Shown one piece after another: positions 50,047 to 58,737 of a stretch of DNA of 64,000 bases (the first letter of the stretch is position 1; the number at the start of each line of letters is the position of its first letter). The notes under the pieces were generated by a model. It saw nothing but the letters and a program-made list of their open reading frames with translations. It was not told the DNA's origin and made no database searches. The stretch comes from Micromonospora chokoriensis (GTDB lineage: Bacteria > Actinomycetota > Actinomycetes > Mycobacteriales > Micromonosporaceae). The position numbers and the translations under genes are program-made. The stretch spans positions 2,480,001-2,544,000 of the forward strand of contig NZ_LT607409.1 of NCBI RefSeq assembly GCF_900091505.1. The letters run 5' to 3'.

Positions 50047-50742
50047 GTGTTGCTGGATTCCGACGCCGAGAGCGACGTCGCCTACGAGCTGTGCCAGGTC
50101 GTCGGCCGCGCCATCCTGCCGTACCGCTCGGGCGACGCCTTCGGCACCGCCTTCTTCTTCCGGGACGGCGACGACCCGGTGGGGGAGTCGCTGCTGACGG
50201 CGGCCGACCTGGTGGGCGCCTCGGGTGGTGAGCTGGGGTTGCGGGCGAGCGTCACCGAGCCGGCGGGGGTCGCCCCGGCGGTCGTGTCCGAGGCCGAGAT
50301 CGTGCCTGGTTGGGCCCGTTTTCCGGGTGACGGGGTCGCGGTGTTGCCGACCGGCGGCCTGCACCGCTACGCCGGCGACGGCGGCTGGCGCTGGCGCGTC
50401 CAGCCGGTGCCGGCGGGGATCGCCGCCGGGCCCGAGGTCGTCGCCCGCCTCGGCGCCGACGCCGGTTCCGCTTTCGTGCTGGCCCTTGGGGTACGCGAAG
50501 ACGGCTCCCGGCCGCTTGAGGTCGCGATCGAGCGCGTCGTCCGCGACGCCGACGCCGTGCGGATCACTACCGAACTGCCACCGGGGTACGTCGGCGCGCC
50601 GGTCTTCGTCGTCCAGCCCGACGCGACGGGCGAGGTCTCGCCGTACTGCCTCGGGCTGGTGCTACACGGCGTCGGCGGTCACCCGGTGGCGACGTTCGAC
50701 CGGATCCGCGCGGTTCTTCCGGTGACGCCCGGCGACGTCTGA
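50047..50742 (+). CDS. Trypsin-fold protein lacking catalytic residues
   Basis: 231 aa. GDAFGTAFFFRDG followed by ESLLTAADLVGASGGELGLR follows the N-terminal barrel of trypsin-like proteases (GTGFLV...TNHHVV), but the His position is Ala/Asp. The C-terminal PPGYVGAPVFVVQPD corresponds to GDSGGPVF without the Ser. I infer a catalytically dead protease fold used for binding. The start is uncertain: GTG 50047 is the best of poor choices; GTG 49894 would add a 51-aa Arg-rich extension that overlaps no known domain. Confidence 0.65.
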   Translation: MLLDSDAESDVAYELCQVVGRAILPYRSGDAFGTAFFFRDGDDPVGESLLTAADLVGASGGELGLRASVTEPAGVAPAVVSEAEIVPGWARFPGDGVAVLPTGGLHRYAGDGGWRWRVQPVPAGIAAGPEVVARLGADAGSAFVLALGVREDGSRPLEVAIERVVRDADAVRITTELPPGYVGAPVFVVQPDATGEVSPYCLGLVLHGVGGHPVATFDRIRAVLPVTPGDV

Positions 50743-50763
50743 GCCGCGTCGCCTCCCGGCAGG

Positions 50764-51900
50764 TCAGCCGCCGGGCGTCGCCGCATCCGCCGCGTCGGCG
50801 GCGGCCCGTCGGCTCTCGGGCGGTCCGGCTGTGCCGACGGTCGAGTCGACGTCGGTCGGGCTTTGGGCGGTCAGTCCCGGGCTGGCCGGCGCAGGACCAG
50901 CCGGGGTGATGTGTGCAGCGGTGTCCGGGTCAGCGGTGGCCGGGGCGGTGGGGCCGGCGGCGAGGAACGCCTCGGCCCAGCGGCCCACCTCGTCGAAGAC
51001 CTTCTTCCGTACGGCGGGGCCGGAGAGGGTGAGGTCGTGCAGCCCGCCGTCGAAGCGGGCGAGGGTGACGTGGCGGCCGAGGCGCGGCGCGTACCGGACC
51101 ATGTGTTCGACGTCGAGCACGGCGTCGGCCAGGGTCGCGTTGTCGTGCCAGCGGGTGCCCCGGAAGGAGCGGGTCGAGCAGGCCAGCAGCACCGGCACCT
51201 GGATGTCCAGTCCGGCGCGCAGGCGGCGTTGACCGGTGCGGATCGCGTTCAGCCAGCCGGCCCGGACCGGGAACCCCGCGAGGGGCTTCCACGCCAGGTC
51301 ATAGGTCCACTCGCCGCGGTGGTCGGCGTGGAGGCTCTCGCCGTACACCGTGCCGAGCCCGAACGGAAGGATGCGGTGCGGCGCCCTGCGGCCCAGCCGG
51401 GCGACGGCGGCCGCGAGGGGTCGGCGGACCGCCCAGGGTGCGTTCAGGTCGAAGAAGGGGCTGTTGAGCACCAGGCCGTCGACGGTGCCGGAGTCGCGGC
51501 GGGCGTCCGCCCAGAGCGAGAGGATCAGGCCGCCGGTGGAGTGGCCCATCGCCAACAGGGTGTCGTGGCCGTCGTCCTTGCGGATGATCTCGGCGGCGGC
51601 GTCCAGCTCGGGGAAGTAGTCGCTGATGTCGCGGCAGAAGTTCGGAGTCTGTCCCGGGAGCAGACTGCGGCCGTACTTGCGCAGGTCGAGCGCGTAGAAA
51701 TCCCAGCCGCGTTCGGCGAAGAAGTCAGCCAGGTGGGTCTGGAAGAAGTAGTCGACGAACCCGTGCACGTAGAGCACGGCCCGTCCGGTGGGGCGTTCGG
51801 CCCGCCGCCGGACCACTGTCGCGACGACCGGGCCCTCGTCGTCGGTGCCCAGGTCGATCGTCTGCCGCTCGTACGGCGGCCCCAACACGTCCGGTTCCAC
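50764..51900 (-). CDS. Alpha/beta hydrolase (serine lipase-like)
   Basis: 378 aa. Oxyanion region VLYVHGFVDYFFQTHLADFF, nucleophile elbow GHSTGG (about residue 128), Asp in the region VLLACSTRS...DNATLADAVL, and His in GGLHDLTLSG (about 310). Similar to the monoacylglycerol-lipase-like subfamily. A C-terminal low-complexity Pro/Ala tail of about 50 aa follows. GTG 51900 is 7 nt after TAGCGT, so a leaderless start is likely. Cytoplasmic. Confidence 0.9.
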   Translation of the reverse strand: MEPDVLGPPYERQTIDLGTDDEGPVVATVVRRRAERPTGRAVLYVHGFVDYFFQTHLADFFAERGWDFYALDLRKYGRSLLPGQTPNFCRDISDYFPELDAAAEIIRKDDGHDTLLAMGHSTGGLILSLWADARRDSGTVDGLVLNSPFFDLNAPWAVRRPLAAAVARLGRRAPHRILPFGLGTVYGESLHADHRGEWTYDLAWKPLAGFPVRAGWLNAIRTGQRRLRAGLDIQVPVLLACSTRSFRGTRWHDNATLADAVLDVEHMVRYAPRLGRHVTLARFDGGLHDLTLSGPAVRKKVFDEVGRWAEAFLAAGPTAPATADPDTAAHITPAGPAPASPGLTAQSPTDVDSTVGTAGPPESRRAAADAADAATPGG

Positions 51901-51954
51901 GAACGCGACGCTACGCCGCCAACCTACCCAGCGGTAGCCCTCGCACCAGCCGCC

Positions 51955-52097
51955 CCCTGCCCGGTCGCCAGCCGTCCCCTGCCCGGTCGCCCGCCGCCCC
52001 CTGCCCGGTCGCCAGCCGTCCCCTGCCCGGTCGCCCGCCGCCCCCTGCCCGGTCGCCCGCCGTCCCCTGCCCGGTCGCCCGCCGCCCCCTGCCCGGT
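51955..52097. repeat. 22-bp tandem repeat (minisatellite)
   Basis: Unit CCCTGCCCGGTCGCCAGCCG plus two bases, begun at 51955, 51977, 51999, 52021, 52043, 52065 and 52087 (last partial). Copies differ at two positions (A/C and T/C). It runs directly into the inverted repeat at 52095. Not coding: the period is not a multiple of three. Confidence 0.9.
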
Positions 52098-52171
52098 CGA
52101 TCATGGAGTTGTGGTGGCCCCAAAAAAGGGTGATTGCGGATGTAGTGCCCACCACAAGTCCATGATCGACC
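52095..52171. repeat. Long inverted repeat (GATCATG group)
   Basis: GGTCGATCATGGAGTTGTGG plus three bases (52095-52117) pairs with 52149-52171 over 23 bp with one mismatch. The 31-nt centre contains AAAAAA and GATGTAGTG. It lies between the hydrolase start and the HPF stop. Confidence 0.85.
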
Positions 52172-52185
52172 CGGAGGGGTGAAGG

Positions 52186-52626
52186 TCAGACTGTTTCCGC
52201 GTCGGCGCGGCTCGGGTCGGCGGCGGGGATCTGCTCCTCGTCGTCGGCCGGGTTCAGCTCACTCTGCGGCTGCGGGATGTCGCGCAGGTGCTTGTTGTGC
52301 CGGGGTTCCTGCCGGGTCTTCGCGTCGTTGAGCCGGCGGCGCAGGTCGTCGCGGACGTCGTTGAGCGCGGCGTGCAGGTCCTCCTCGGCGGAGGTGGTGA
52401 CGATCTTCTGTCGGCCGGCGATCCAGCACTCCAGGGTGACCTTCTGGCCACGGACCTCCCGGTCCTTGACCGACACCTCCAGCTCGGTGGCGTCAGCGTG
52501 GAAACTGGCCAGCCGGGCGTCGAGGGTGACGAACTGCTCGGCGATCCAGTTGCGGTCGCCCTGCGAGAACCCGGCACCCACCCGCAGGCACTCGGCCACG
52601 GTGGCGGGGTTGGCCACGGCGCTCAT
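52186..52626 (-). CDS. HPF/RaiA-family ribosome-associated protein
   Basis: 146 aa. Ribosomal-protein-S30AE-like fold: residues about 10-105 with WIAEQFVTLDARLASFHADA, VTLECWIAGRQKIVTTSAEE, DLHAALNDVRDDLRRRLNDA. It lacks the long-form C-terminal dimerisation domain and has a charged tail instead. Expected to bind the 30S subunit and slow translation in stress. ATG 52626 follows GAGGCGCGGCG. Confidence 0.88.
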   Translation of the reverse strand: MSAVANPATVAECLRVGAGFSQGDRNWIAEQFVTLDARLASFHADATELEVSVKDREVRGQKVTLECWIAGRQKIVTTSAEEDLHAALNDVRDDLRRRLNDAKTRQEPRHNKHLRDIPQPQSELNPADDEEQIPAADPSRADAETV

Positions 52627-52931
52627 CGCCGCGCCTCGGAAGCGTTCGCGGAGCCGATGGTAGTGATCATCATGGCGCTGACCTCTCGTCGACGTGGAGC
52701 TGTCGGTGGTGCGTTGATCAAATCCATACCCAGATCGGGCAGTCCCGGAAACCGCCGACGCTCAGTCGAGCGAAGTCGGCCGTACCACATCCGGCCATGA
52801 TCAGGGCTTTGTCCACAGGTGGGTTCGTTGTCCACAGGTCGCGGATGTGCGCTGGCGGTGGCCGTCCCGAGCGCACAGGCTCGGTGTCGAGTCGACTCGC
52901 GCTGGCAGGCCCCGATCCCCCTGGAGGGACG
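52627..52931. other. Divergent intergenic region of HPF and ssb genes
   Basis: 305 nt with both promoters; contains the two DnaA boxes. No gene or further repeat recognised. Confidence 0.5.
52809..52836 (+). promoter_or_regulatory. Two DnaA boxes upstream of ssb paralogue
   Basis: TTGTCCACA at 52809-52817 and again at 52828-52836, same orientation, 19 bp apart, each followed by GGT. This is the actinobacterial DnaA-box form. They lie about 100 nt upstream of the single-stranded DNA-binding protein gene. Confidence 0.75.
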
Positions 52932-53681
52932 ATGTTCGACACCTATGTAACTATCGTCGGTAATGTGCTGACCGTGCCCGAATGGCGGCGCACGACCCAG
53001 AGCAACACCCTGGTGGCCAACTTCAAGGTCGCCTCGACCGCCCGACGGCTCGACCGCGACACCGGCCGGTGGGTCGACGGCAATTCGCTGCGCGTCCGCG
53101 TCAACTGCTGGCGCAGACTCGCCGAAGGGGTGGCCGCCTCGGTCATGGTCGGCGATCCGGTGGTGGTCTGCGGCCGGCTCTACACCCGCGACTGGACCGA
53201 CGACGCCGGCAATCACCGCACGCTCTACGAATTGGAGGCGGTCGCCGTCGGCCACGACCTGTCCCGGGGCCGCGCCCGGTTCCTGCGCAACCGGGCCAGC
53301 GTCACGACCAGCACCGTGGACGACGCGGAGGCCGAGAGCCGGGTGCACGGCGAACCGACCGAGCCGGTTCCGGCCGAGCAGGCACCCGTGCTGCCCGACG
53401 ACCGTGCGCTGGACGACGAGTTCGAGCTTCCCGACTACGTCGCGGTGCGCACCAGCCCGTTCCTCGACGCCGATGTCGCCGTGACCAGCGGCCAGATCGG
53501 GCAGGCCAGCATCCCGCCGGACCTCGACGACGAGTTCGCCCCTGCGCCAGGAGAGGACGACGACCACACCGACGACGACTCGGACGACGAGCTGGGCTCG
53601 GCGCCCGACGAGGGCCAGCTGGAGCAGACGCCGACCGGTCGGGGGCGGCGTGGCCGAGGTCGGGTGCCGCAGCCGGCCTGA
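52932..53681 (+). CDS. Single-stranded DNA-binding protein (paralogue)
   Basis: 249 aa. OB fold in residues 1-110: MFDTYVTIVGNVLTVPEWRR, NTLVANFKVASTARRLDRDT, LRVRVNCWRRLAEGVAASVM, GDPVVVCGRLYTRDWTDDAG. A long acidic tail follows, rich in Asp and Glu, ending in GRGRRGRGRVPQPA rather than the usual DDDIPF tip. Actinomycetes have a housekeeping SSB; this is a second, divergent type. RBS CTGGAGGGACG before ATG 52932. Confidence 0.9.
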   Translation: MFDTYVTIVGNVLTVPEWRRTTQSNTLVANFKVASTARRLDRDTGRWVDGNSLRVRVNCWRRLAEGVAASVMVGDPVVVCGRLYTRDWTDDAGNHRTLYELEAVAVGHDLSRGRARFLRNRASVTTSTVDDAEAESRVHGEPTEPVPAEQAPVLPDDRALDDEFELPDYVAVRTSPFLDADVAVTSGQIGQASIPPDLDDEFAPAPGEDDDHTDDDSDDELGSAPDEGQLEQTPTGRGRRGRGRVPQPA

Positions 53682-53727
53682 CCGGCTGGCGGCGGGCGGC
53701 ACGACGGGGGCGGGGTGGCGGCGCGAT

Positions 53728-53798
53728 CGGCGTCGTCACCCCGCGTGGCGGCAGCCGCGAGGCTGATCCGGCGTCGTCACCCCGCGTGGCGGCAGCCG
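53728..53798. repeat. 30-bp direct repeat
   Basis: CGGCGTCGTCACCCCGCGTG plus ten bases at 53728-53757 and 53769-53798, identical, 41 bp apart. It lies in the 229-nt gap between the SSB and cobD genes, which otherwise holds nothing I recognise. Confidence 0.8.
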
Positions 53799-53910
53799 GG
53801 GAGCTGAGCCGGCTTTCGGCGCGGCACGGGCCGCTCAGGGTGGTGAAGCACCGCGGGCCGGGCTGGTTCACGGAGTGCTCGTCTAGGCTGGCCGGCCGGA
53901 GGTGGTGCGG

Positions 53911-54966
53911 GTGCGACGGACAGCGCCGGTGGCGAACGCGGTGGGGCTGGTGGCCGGCTACGCGCTGGACCGGCTGCTCGGTGACCCGCGCCGGTGGCAC
54001 CCGGTGGCCGGCTTCGGTCAGGCTGCCAGCGCCCTGGAGCGTCGCCTCTACCGACCGGACCGGACGGCGGGTACGGCGTTCACCGCGCTGGCCGTCGGTG
54101 CTCCGGTTCTGCTCGGTGCCGCTGCTGTGGTGGCCACCCGGCATCGGCCGGTGGCCCGCGCGGTGCTCGTGGCCGCCGGCACCTGGAGCGTGTTGGGTGG
54201 GCGCACGCTGCGCCACGAAGCCACCGTCATGGGTCGGACGCTGCGCGCCGGTGACCTGCCCGCCGCACGCCGACGTCTCGGCCACCTCTGCGGACGCGAC
54301 CCGTCGACGCTGGACGAGTCCGAGCTGGCCCGCGCCACCGTCGAGTCGGTCGCCGAGAACACCTCCGACGCCGTCGTCGCCCCGCTGCTCTGGGGTGCGG
54401 TCGCCGGCCTACCTGGGCTGCTGGGCTACCGCGCGGCGAACACCCTCGACGCGATGGTCGGGCACCGGTCGGCGCGCTACGCGCGGTTCGGCACCCCGGC
54501 CGCGCGCCTGGACGACGCGCTCAACATGGTGCCGTCCCGGCTGACCGGGCTGCTCACCATCGCCGTCGCGCCCGTCGCACACGGGGATCGGCAGCGGGCC
54601 TGGCGGGTGTGGCGGCGTGACCGCAACGACCACCCGAGTCCCAACGCCGGCCAGTGCGAGGCGGCGATGGCCGGAGCGCTCGGCGTCCGCCTCGGTGGCC
54701 GCAACGTCTACTTCGGGCGCTCCGAGGTGCGGCCGTTCCTCGGTGACGGCCCCCGCCCGGAGGCGCGACATCTGAAGCGCGCCGCCCGGATCTCCGGCGC
54801 GGTCGGGCTGGCGGCGGTCGGGCTGGCCGCCGCGTACCCGGTGACCGTCGGCCGTCTGACCGCAGCGCTGGGCCGGCACGGGCTTCGAGCCGTGCGCCGG
54901 CACGGTTTCGCTGTCGCGGGTCGACGCGGGCCGGGTGCCGTGGCCGATCACGGGAGCGGGCGGTGA
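53911..54966 (+). CDS. cobD: Adenosylcobinamide-phosphate synthase
   Basis: 351-aa CobD/CbiB integral membrane protein of late cobalamin synthesis: attaches aminopropanol to adenosylcobyric acid. Signatures: [100 protein letters not shown]. The start is GTG 53911, 7-8 nt after GGAGGT; GTG 53902 sits on the site. Overlaps cobQ (GTGA). Confidence 0.96.
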   Translation: MRRTAPVANAVGLVAGYALDRLLGDPRRWHPVAGFGQAASALERRLYRPDRTAGTAFTALAVGAPVLLGAAAVVATRHRPVARAVLVAAGTWSVLGGRTLRHEATVMGRTLRAGDLPAARRRLGHLCGRDPSTLDESELARATVESVAENTSDAVVAPLLWGAVAGLPGLLGYRAANTLDAMVGHRSARYARFGTPAARLDDALNMVPSRLTGLLTIAVAPVAHGDRQRAWRVWRRDRNDHPSPNAGQCEAAMAGALGVRLGGRNVYFGRSEVRPFLGDGPRPEARHLKRAARISGAVGLAAVGLAAAYPVTVGRLTAALGRHGLRAVRRHGFAVAGRRGPGAVADHGSGR

Positions 54967-56504
54967 ACGGCGGCCTGCTGGTCGCCGGCACGACCTCCGA
55001 CGCCGGCAAGAGCGTGCTCACCGCCGGGATCTGCCGCTGGCTGCACCGGCAAGGTGTCAAGGTCGCCCCGTACAAGGCGCAGAACATGTCGAACAACTCG
55101 GCAGTGGTCGTCGGACCGGACGGACGCGGCGGCGAGATCGGGCGCGCCCAGGCCATGCAGGCCGCAGCCTGCGGGCTCGCACCCGACCTGCGGTTCAACC
55201 CGGTGCTGCTCAAGCCGGGCAGTGACCTGGCCAGTCAGGTGGTGCTCCTCGGCGAAGCCGTCGACACCATCACCGCCGGCACGTTCCGGCACCTGCGTCC
55301 CCGCCTCGCCGAGACCGCGTACGCGGCGCTGGCCGAGCTACGGGACACGTACGACGTGGTGATCTGCGAGGGCGCCGGCAGCCCCGCCGAGATCAACCTG
55401 CGGGCCGGTGACTACGTCAACATGGGGCTGGCCCGGCACGCCAACCTGCCCACCATCGTGGTCGGCGACATCGATCGCGGCGGTGTCTTCGCCTCGATGT
55501 TCGGCACCGTGGCACTGCTCGACCCCGCCGACCAGGCGCTCGTCGCCGGGTTCGTGATCAACAAGTTCCGGGGTGACCTCGGGCTGCTCCAGCCCGGGCT
55601 GGACATGCTGCGGAACGTCACCGGCCGACCCACGTACGGGGTGGTGCCCTGGGCACTGGACCTGTGGCTCGACGCGGAGGACTCCCTCGCCTACGGCCGG
55701 GTGCTCGGCCGTCCCGCCGCGCCCCACGGCACCGACTGGCTGGACGTGGCCGTCGTCCGACTGCCCCGGATCAGCAACGCCACCGACGTGGAGGCGCTGG
55801 CCACCGAGCCGGGCGTCCGCGTACGCCTCACCATCGAACCAGCCGAACTCGCCGCCGCCGACCTGGTCGTCCTGCCCGGCTCCAAGTCCACCGTCGCCGA
55901 CCTCGCCTGGCTGCGGGAGACCGGCCTCGCCGACGCGGTGACCGCGCACGTGGCGGCCGGCAAACCGGTGCTCGGCCTGTGCGGCGGCTTCCAGATGCTC
56001 GGCCGGGCCATCCACGACCAGGTGGAGAGCCGGCGGGGCAGTGTGCCGGGGCTCGGTCTGCTGCCCATCGAGATCACCTTCGATCCGCGCAAGACCGTCC
56101 GGCAGTCCGTGGGCACCGCGCACGGCGGCCTCCCGGTGCGCGGCTACGAGATCCACCACGGGTACGTCTCGCAGACCGACCCCGCCCTCACCCCGCTACT
56201 GACCGGCGACGACGGTGTCGGCGAAGGTGCCGTGCTCGGCACGGTGCACGGCACACACTGGCACGGGGCGTTCGAGTCCGACGGGTTCCGCCGGTGGTTC
56301 CTCACCGAGGCGGCCCGCCTGGCTGGCCGCACCGGGTTCCGGGTCGCACCGACAACCAGCTTCGCCGCCGCCCGGGAACGCTCACTCGACCTGCTCGGTG
56401 ACCTGGTCGAGGAACACCTGGACACCGAGGCGCTCTGGCGCCTCATCGAGACCGGCCCACCCGCAGGTCTCCCGTTCATCCCACCCGGCCCGCCACCGAC
56501 CTGA
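54963..56504 (+). CDS. cobQ: Cobyric acid synthase
   Basis: 513 aa, glutamine-dependent amidation of four side chains in the corrin ring. N-terminal P-loop-like dethiobiotin-synthetase domain ([52 protein letters not shown]). Triad-type amidotransferase domain with Cys in [14 protein letters not shown] (about residue 340) and His in [13 protein letters not shown]. Coupled to cobD; the pair works at the same stage of cobalamin synthesis. No cobalamin riboswitch seen before cobD. Confidence 0.97.
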   Translation: MNGGLLVAGTTSDAGKSVLTAGICRWLHRQGVKVAPYKAQNMSNNSAVVVGPDGRGGEIGRAQAMQAAACGLAPDLRFNPVLLKPGSDLASQVVLLGEAVDTITAGTFRHLRPRLAETAYAALAELRDTYDVVICEGAGSPAEINLRAGDYVNMGLARHANLPTIVVGDIDRGGVFASMFGTVALLDPADQALVAGFVINKFRGDLGLLQPGLDMLRNVTGRPTYGVVPWALDLWLDAEDSLAYGRVLGRPAAPHGTDWLDVAVVRLPRISNATDVEALATEPGVRVRLTIEPAELAAADLVVLPGSKSTVADLAWLRETGLADAVTAHVAAGKPVLGLCGGFQMLGRAIHDQVESRRGSVPGLGLLPIEITFDPRKTVRQSVGTAHGGLPVRGYEIHHGYVSQTDPALTPLLTGDDGVGEGAVLGTVHGTHWHGAFESDGFRRWFLTEAARLAGRTGFRVAPTTSFAAARERSLDLLGDLVEEHLDTEALWRLIETGPPAGLPFIPPGPPPT

Positions 56505-56692
56505 CGGCCCGCTGTCCTGCCCGGCCACGGTCTTGTGGGCACCCGCCCCGCCCGGTCGTGCGCTGTCTCGCCCGGTCGTGCGCTGCCCCGCTCGGTCGTG
56601 CACCGTCCTCACGGCCTGCTGTCCTGTCCGGTTTACCGCCGTCCTGGTGGCGCTCCGTCCGATGGGGAGTGTGTGGCGGGGCAGCGAGTCAT
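56505..56692. repeat. CGCCCGGTCGTGCGCTG short repeats
   Basis: About three copies of the unit CGCCCGGTCGTGCGCTG and variants between 56545 and 56610, followed by a low-information stretch. No gene. Confidence 0.5.
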
Positions 56693-56765
56693 GATCGTGC
56701 TCGATCCTTGATGTAGTGGCCTCGTCGGCAGCGCGAGGGGACTCTTTCCTGGATCGAGCACGATC
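56693..56765. repeat. Inverted repeat (GATCGTGCT group)
   Basis: GATCGTGCTCGATCC (56693-56707) pairs perfectly with 56751-56765; inside, CCTCG/CGAGG pairs again. It shares GATCGTGCT, GATGTAGTGG and CCTCG/CTC pieces with the element at 4018-4100. Confidence 0.75.
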
Positions 56766-56935
56766 CTGACCCGGTCGCCCGCTGGATGAGCCTGAGTAGG
56801 TCGGCGACAGGACTTCGAATCGGCCGCCACCGGACCGAGCGGACGCGACCCTGCCCGACCTGTCCAGTTCGTCCCAGCGCAACGCCACCCCCGTGGCGCG
56901 TTCGGCCGGTGCGGCCGACAAGAGGGGCAAGATCT

Positions 56936-57000
56936 GCACACTTTCCCCCGAAGTTGCTGCCTCCATCGGTCGTGAGGCGGCAACTTCGGGGCGAGTGTGC
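56936..57000. repeat. Inverted repeat overlapping a 63-bp duplication
   Basis: GCACACTTTCCCCCGAAGTT and the following eight bases (56936-56963) pair, with a few mismatches, with 56974-57000 (GAGGCGGCAACTTCGGGGCG...). The right half is part of the 63-bp repeat. Confidence 0.7.
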
Positions 57001-57089
57001 GGCGCGACGTGCGGCGGCAGGGCCGGCTCCGGTCGTGAGGCGGCAACTTCGGGGCGAGTGTGCAGCGCGACGTGCGGCGGCAGGGCCGG
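56968..57089. repeat. 63-bp direct repeat
   Basis: Two near-identical units begin with GGTCGTGAGGCGGCAACTTC at 56968 and 57031, differing at one position over 59 nt. Non-coding. Confidence 0.85.
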
Positions 57090-57204
57090 ACGTTGACTCG
57101 CTGGGGCCGGGCACTCACCGGGGCAGGGTGGTGGGGCTTCGCCCGCCGACCGCGCCGCCCTGCCGCCGCCGCCGTGGGTCCGACCGGCTGGGCGCGGAGT
57201 GGAA

Positions 57205-57606
57205 TCAGGGGCGGACGTCGGCGGGGCGGTCGGTCGTCGGCAGGCCGGCGGCGAGCCAGGCGTCCACGCCGCCGATCATGTCGGTGGCGCGGCGTAGCCC
57301 GAGGGTCTGCAGGCTGGCGGCGGCCAGGCTGGAGCTGTAGCCCTGCCGGCACACCAGCACGATCTCCCGGTCGTAGCCGGTGGCCTCGGGGATCCGCCAG
57401 GCGCTGGCGGGATCGAGTCGCCATTCCAACACGGTCCGGTCGATGACGACCGCGCCCGGCAGGTCGCCCTGTTCACGGCGCTGCACTTCGGTGCGGGTGT
57501 CGACCAGCAGCGCGCCGCCGCGGACCGCCTCGACGGTCTGCTGCGGAGTCAGTCGGTGCAGCCCGGCTCGGGCCTGTTCGAGCAGGGCGTCGATACCGGG
57601 GCTCAT
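57205..57606 (-). CDS. Rhodanese-like domain protein
   Basis: 133 aa, single rhodanese domain: GGALLVDTRTEVQRREQGDL, then the active-site loop VCRQGYSSSLAAA with Cys (about residue 85), and GLRRATDMIGGVDAWLAAGL. Sulfurtransferase or related role; the loop is of the small, six-residue type. ATG 57606 (MSPGIDALLEQAR) matches homologues. Confidence 0.9.
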   Translation of the reverse strand: MSPGIDALLEQARAGLHRLTPQQTVEAVRGGALLVDTRTEVQRREQGDLPGAVVIDRTVLEWRLDPASAWRIPEATGYDREIVLVCRQGYSSSLAAASLQTLGLRRATDMIGGVDAWLAAGLPTTDRPADVRP

Positions 57607-57882
57607 CACGTCTCGGAGCACCACCCGATGATGCCGATTCGGTAGCGGCCACGACGGCGAACGGGCCGCCCGTCACCCGTCGCCGCCCCAATTCCCCCGG
57701 ACGTGAGGGTGGCCGGTCAGGGGCGGTCAGCCGGACGTGTCGGTCCGGCGCGCGGGCCCCCGGACACCGCATGATCCACTCGGATTCACGGACATCGCGG
57801 TGTTCTGGCGAAAGGGATGCCGCGACATCAATGATCCGGAGTCGATCAGCCTGCCCAACGGCCGTGGCGGCATACTGCGCTC

Positions 57883-57981
57883 ATGCACCAGGCGACGCTG
57901 CACGACCCAGGGCTGCGTCAGGCGACGCTGCGTCAGGCGACGCTGCACGACCCAGGGCTGCGCCACGCGAGGCTGCGCTGA
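57883..57981 (+). CDS. Possible 32-aa repetitive peptide
   Basis: ATG 57883 opens a 32-codon frame built of QATLHDPGLR and QATLRQ units; repeat units are multiples of three, so the frame is kept. It lies upstream of the P-loop kinase gene. No clear ribosome-binding site. It could be a real microprotein or only an in-frame minisatellite; evidence is weak. Confidence 0.35.
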   Translation: MHQATLHDPGLRQATLRQATLHDPGLRHARLR

Positions 57982-58004
57982 ACCCGGAAACCGGTCGGTC
58001 GACC

Positions 58005-58619
58005 GTGGCGGTTGTCGAGGCGTACGCCGAACTGGCTCGTCGGGTTGTCGCGGGCCCGGCGCGGTTGGGGCGGACCCGGCTGGTCGCTGTCGACGGGCCG
58101 AGTGGCGCGGGCAAGAGCCGGTTCGCCGCGCGCCTCGCGGATGCCCTGGCGGTGCTGCCCGGCGGCCGGCCGCCGGTGGTGCACACGGACGACCTGCTCG
58201 ACGGGTGGGACGACCAGGTCACCTTCTGGCCCCGGCTCGACGAGTGGGTGCTGTCCCCGCTGCGGGCGGGTAGGTCGGGGGCCTACCAGCGGTACAGCTG
58301 GGTGCGGCAATGTTTCCTGCCCCGGCCGGTTCCGGTTCCGGTGGCACCGGTGCTGGTGCTGGAAGGGGTCAGCGCCGCGCGGGCGGTGATCGGGCCGGAG
58401 CTGACCCTGGCCGTCTTCGTCACCGCGCCCGCGCCGTTGCGGCTGGGTCGCGCGGTCGCCCGGGACGGGCCGGAGATCCTGCCCGAGCTACGTCGGTGGC
58501 ACGCTGGGGAGCGGGCGCACTTCGCCGCCGACGACACGGCTTCCCGGGCGGACCTGCTGGTGGACGGCGCGCCGGCGTTGCCGCACGACGCGGACCGGTA
58601 CTACGTACGTGTTCGGTGA
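58005..58619 (+). CDS. Uridine-kinase-like P-loop protein
   Basis: 204 aa. Walker A VAVDGPSGAGKSRFAARLAD (about residue 28), a Walker-B-like VVHTDDLLDGWDD, and a sugar/nucleoside-binding region around YSWVRQCFLP. Architecture of (d)AMP/uridine kinases; substrate unknown. The GTG at 58005 (MAVVEAYAELARR) is the best start; a longer frame runs through repeats upstream. Confidence 0.82.
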   Translation: MAVVEAYAELARRVVAGPARLGRTRLVAVDGPSGAGKSRFAARLADALAVLPGGRPPVVHTDDLLDGWDDQVTFWPRLDEWVLSPLRAGRSGAYQRYSWVRQCFLPRPVPVPVAPVLVLEGVSAARAVIGPELTLAVFVTAPAPLRLGRAVARDGPEILPELRRWHAGERAHFAADDTASRADLLVDGAPALPHDADRYYVRVR

Positions 58620-58737
58620 GCGGGCATGGACGTCCGCCGTCGGCTACGGCACGATGCGAGATGGCCGCCATCGGCTCGGCACGGCCCGGTGGGCGCGGCG
58701 CGGGAACACCCAGGGCACGGCGATCGGGGGACTCATC

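Noticed and set aside
52809..52836. A replication origin
   Set aside because: Only two DnaA boxes, no AT-rich region, and no dnaA, dnaN or gyr genes nearby.
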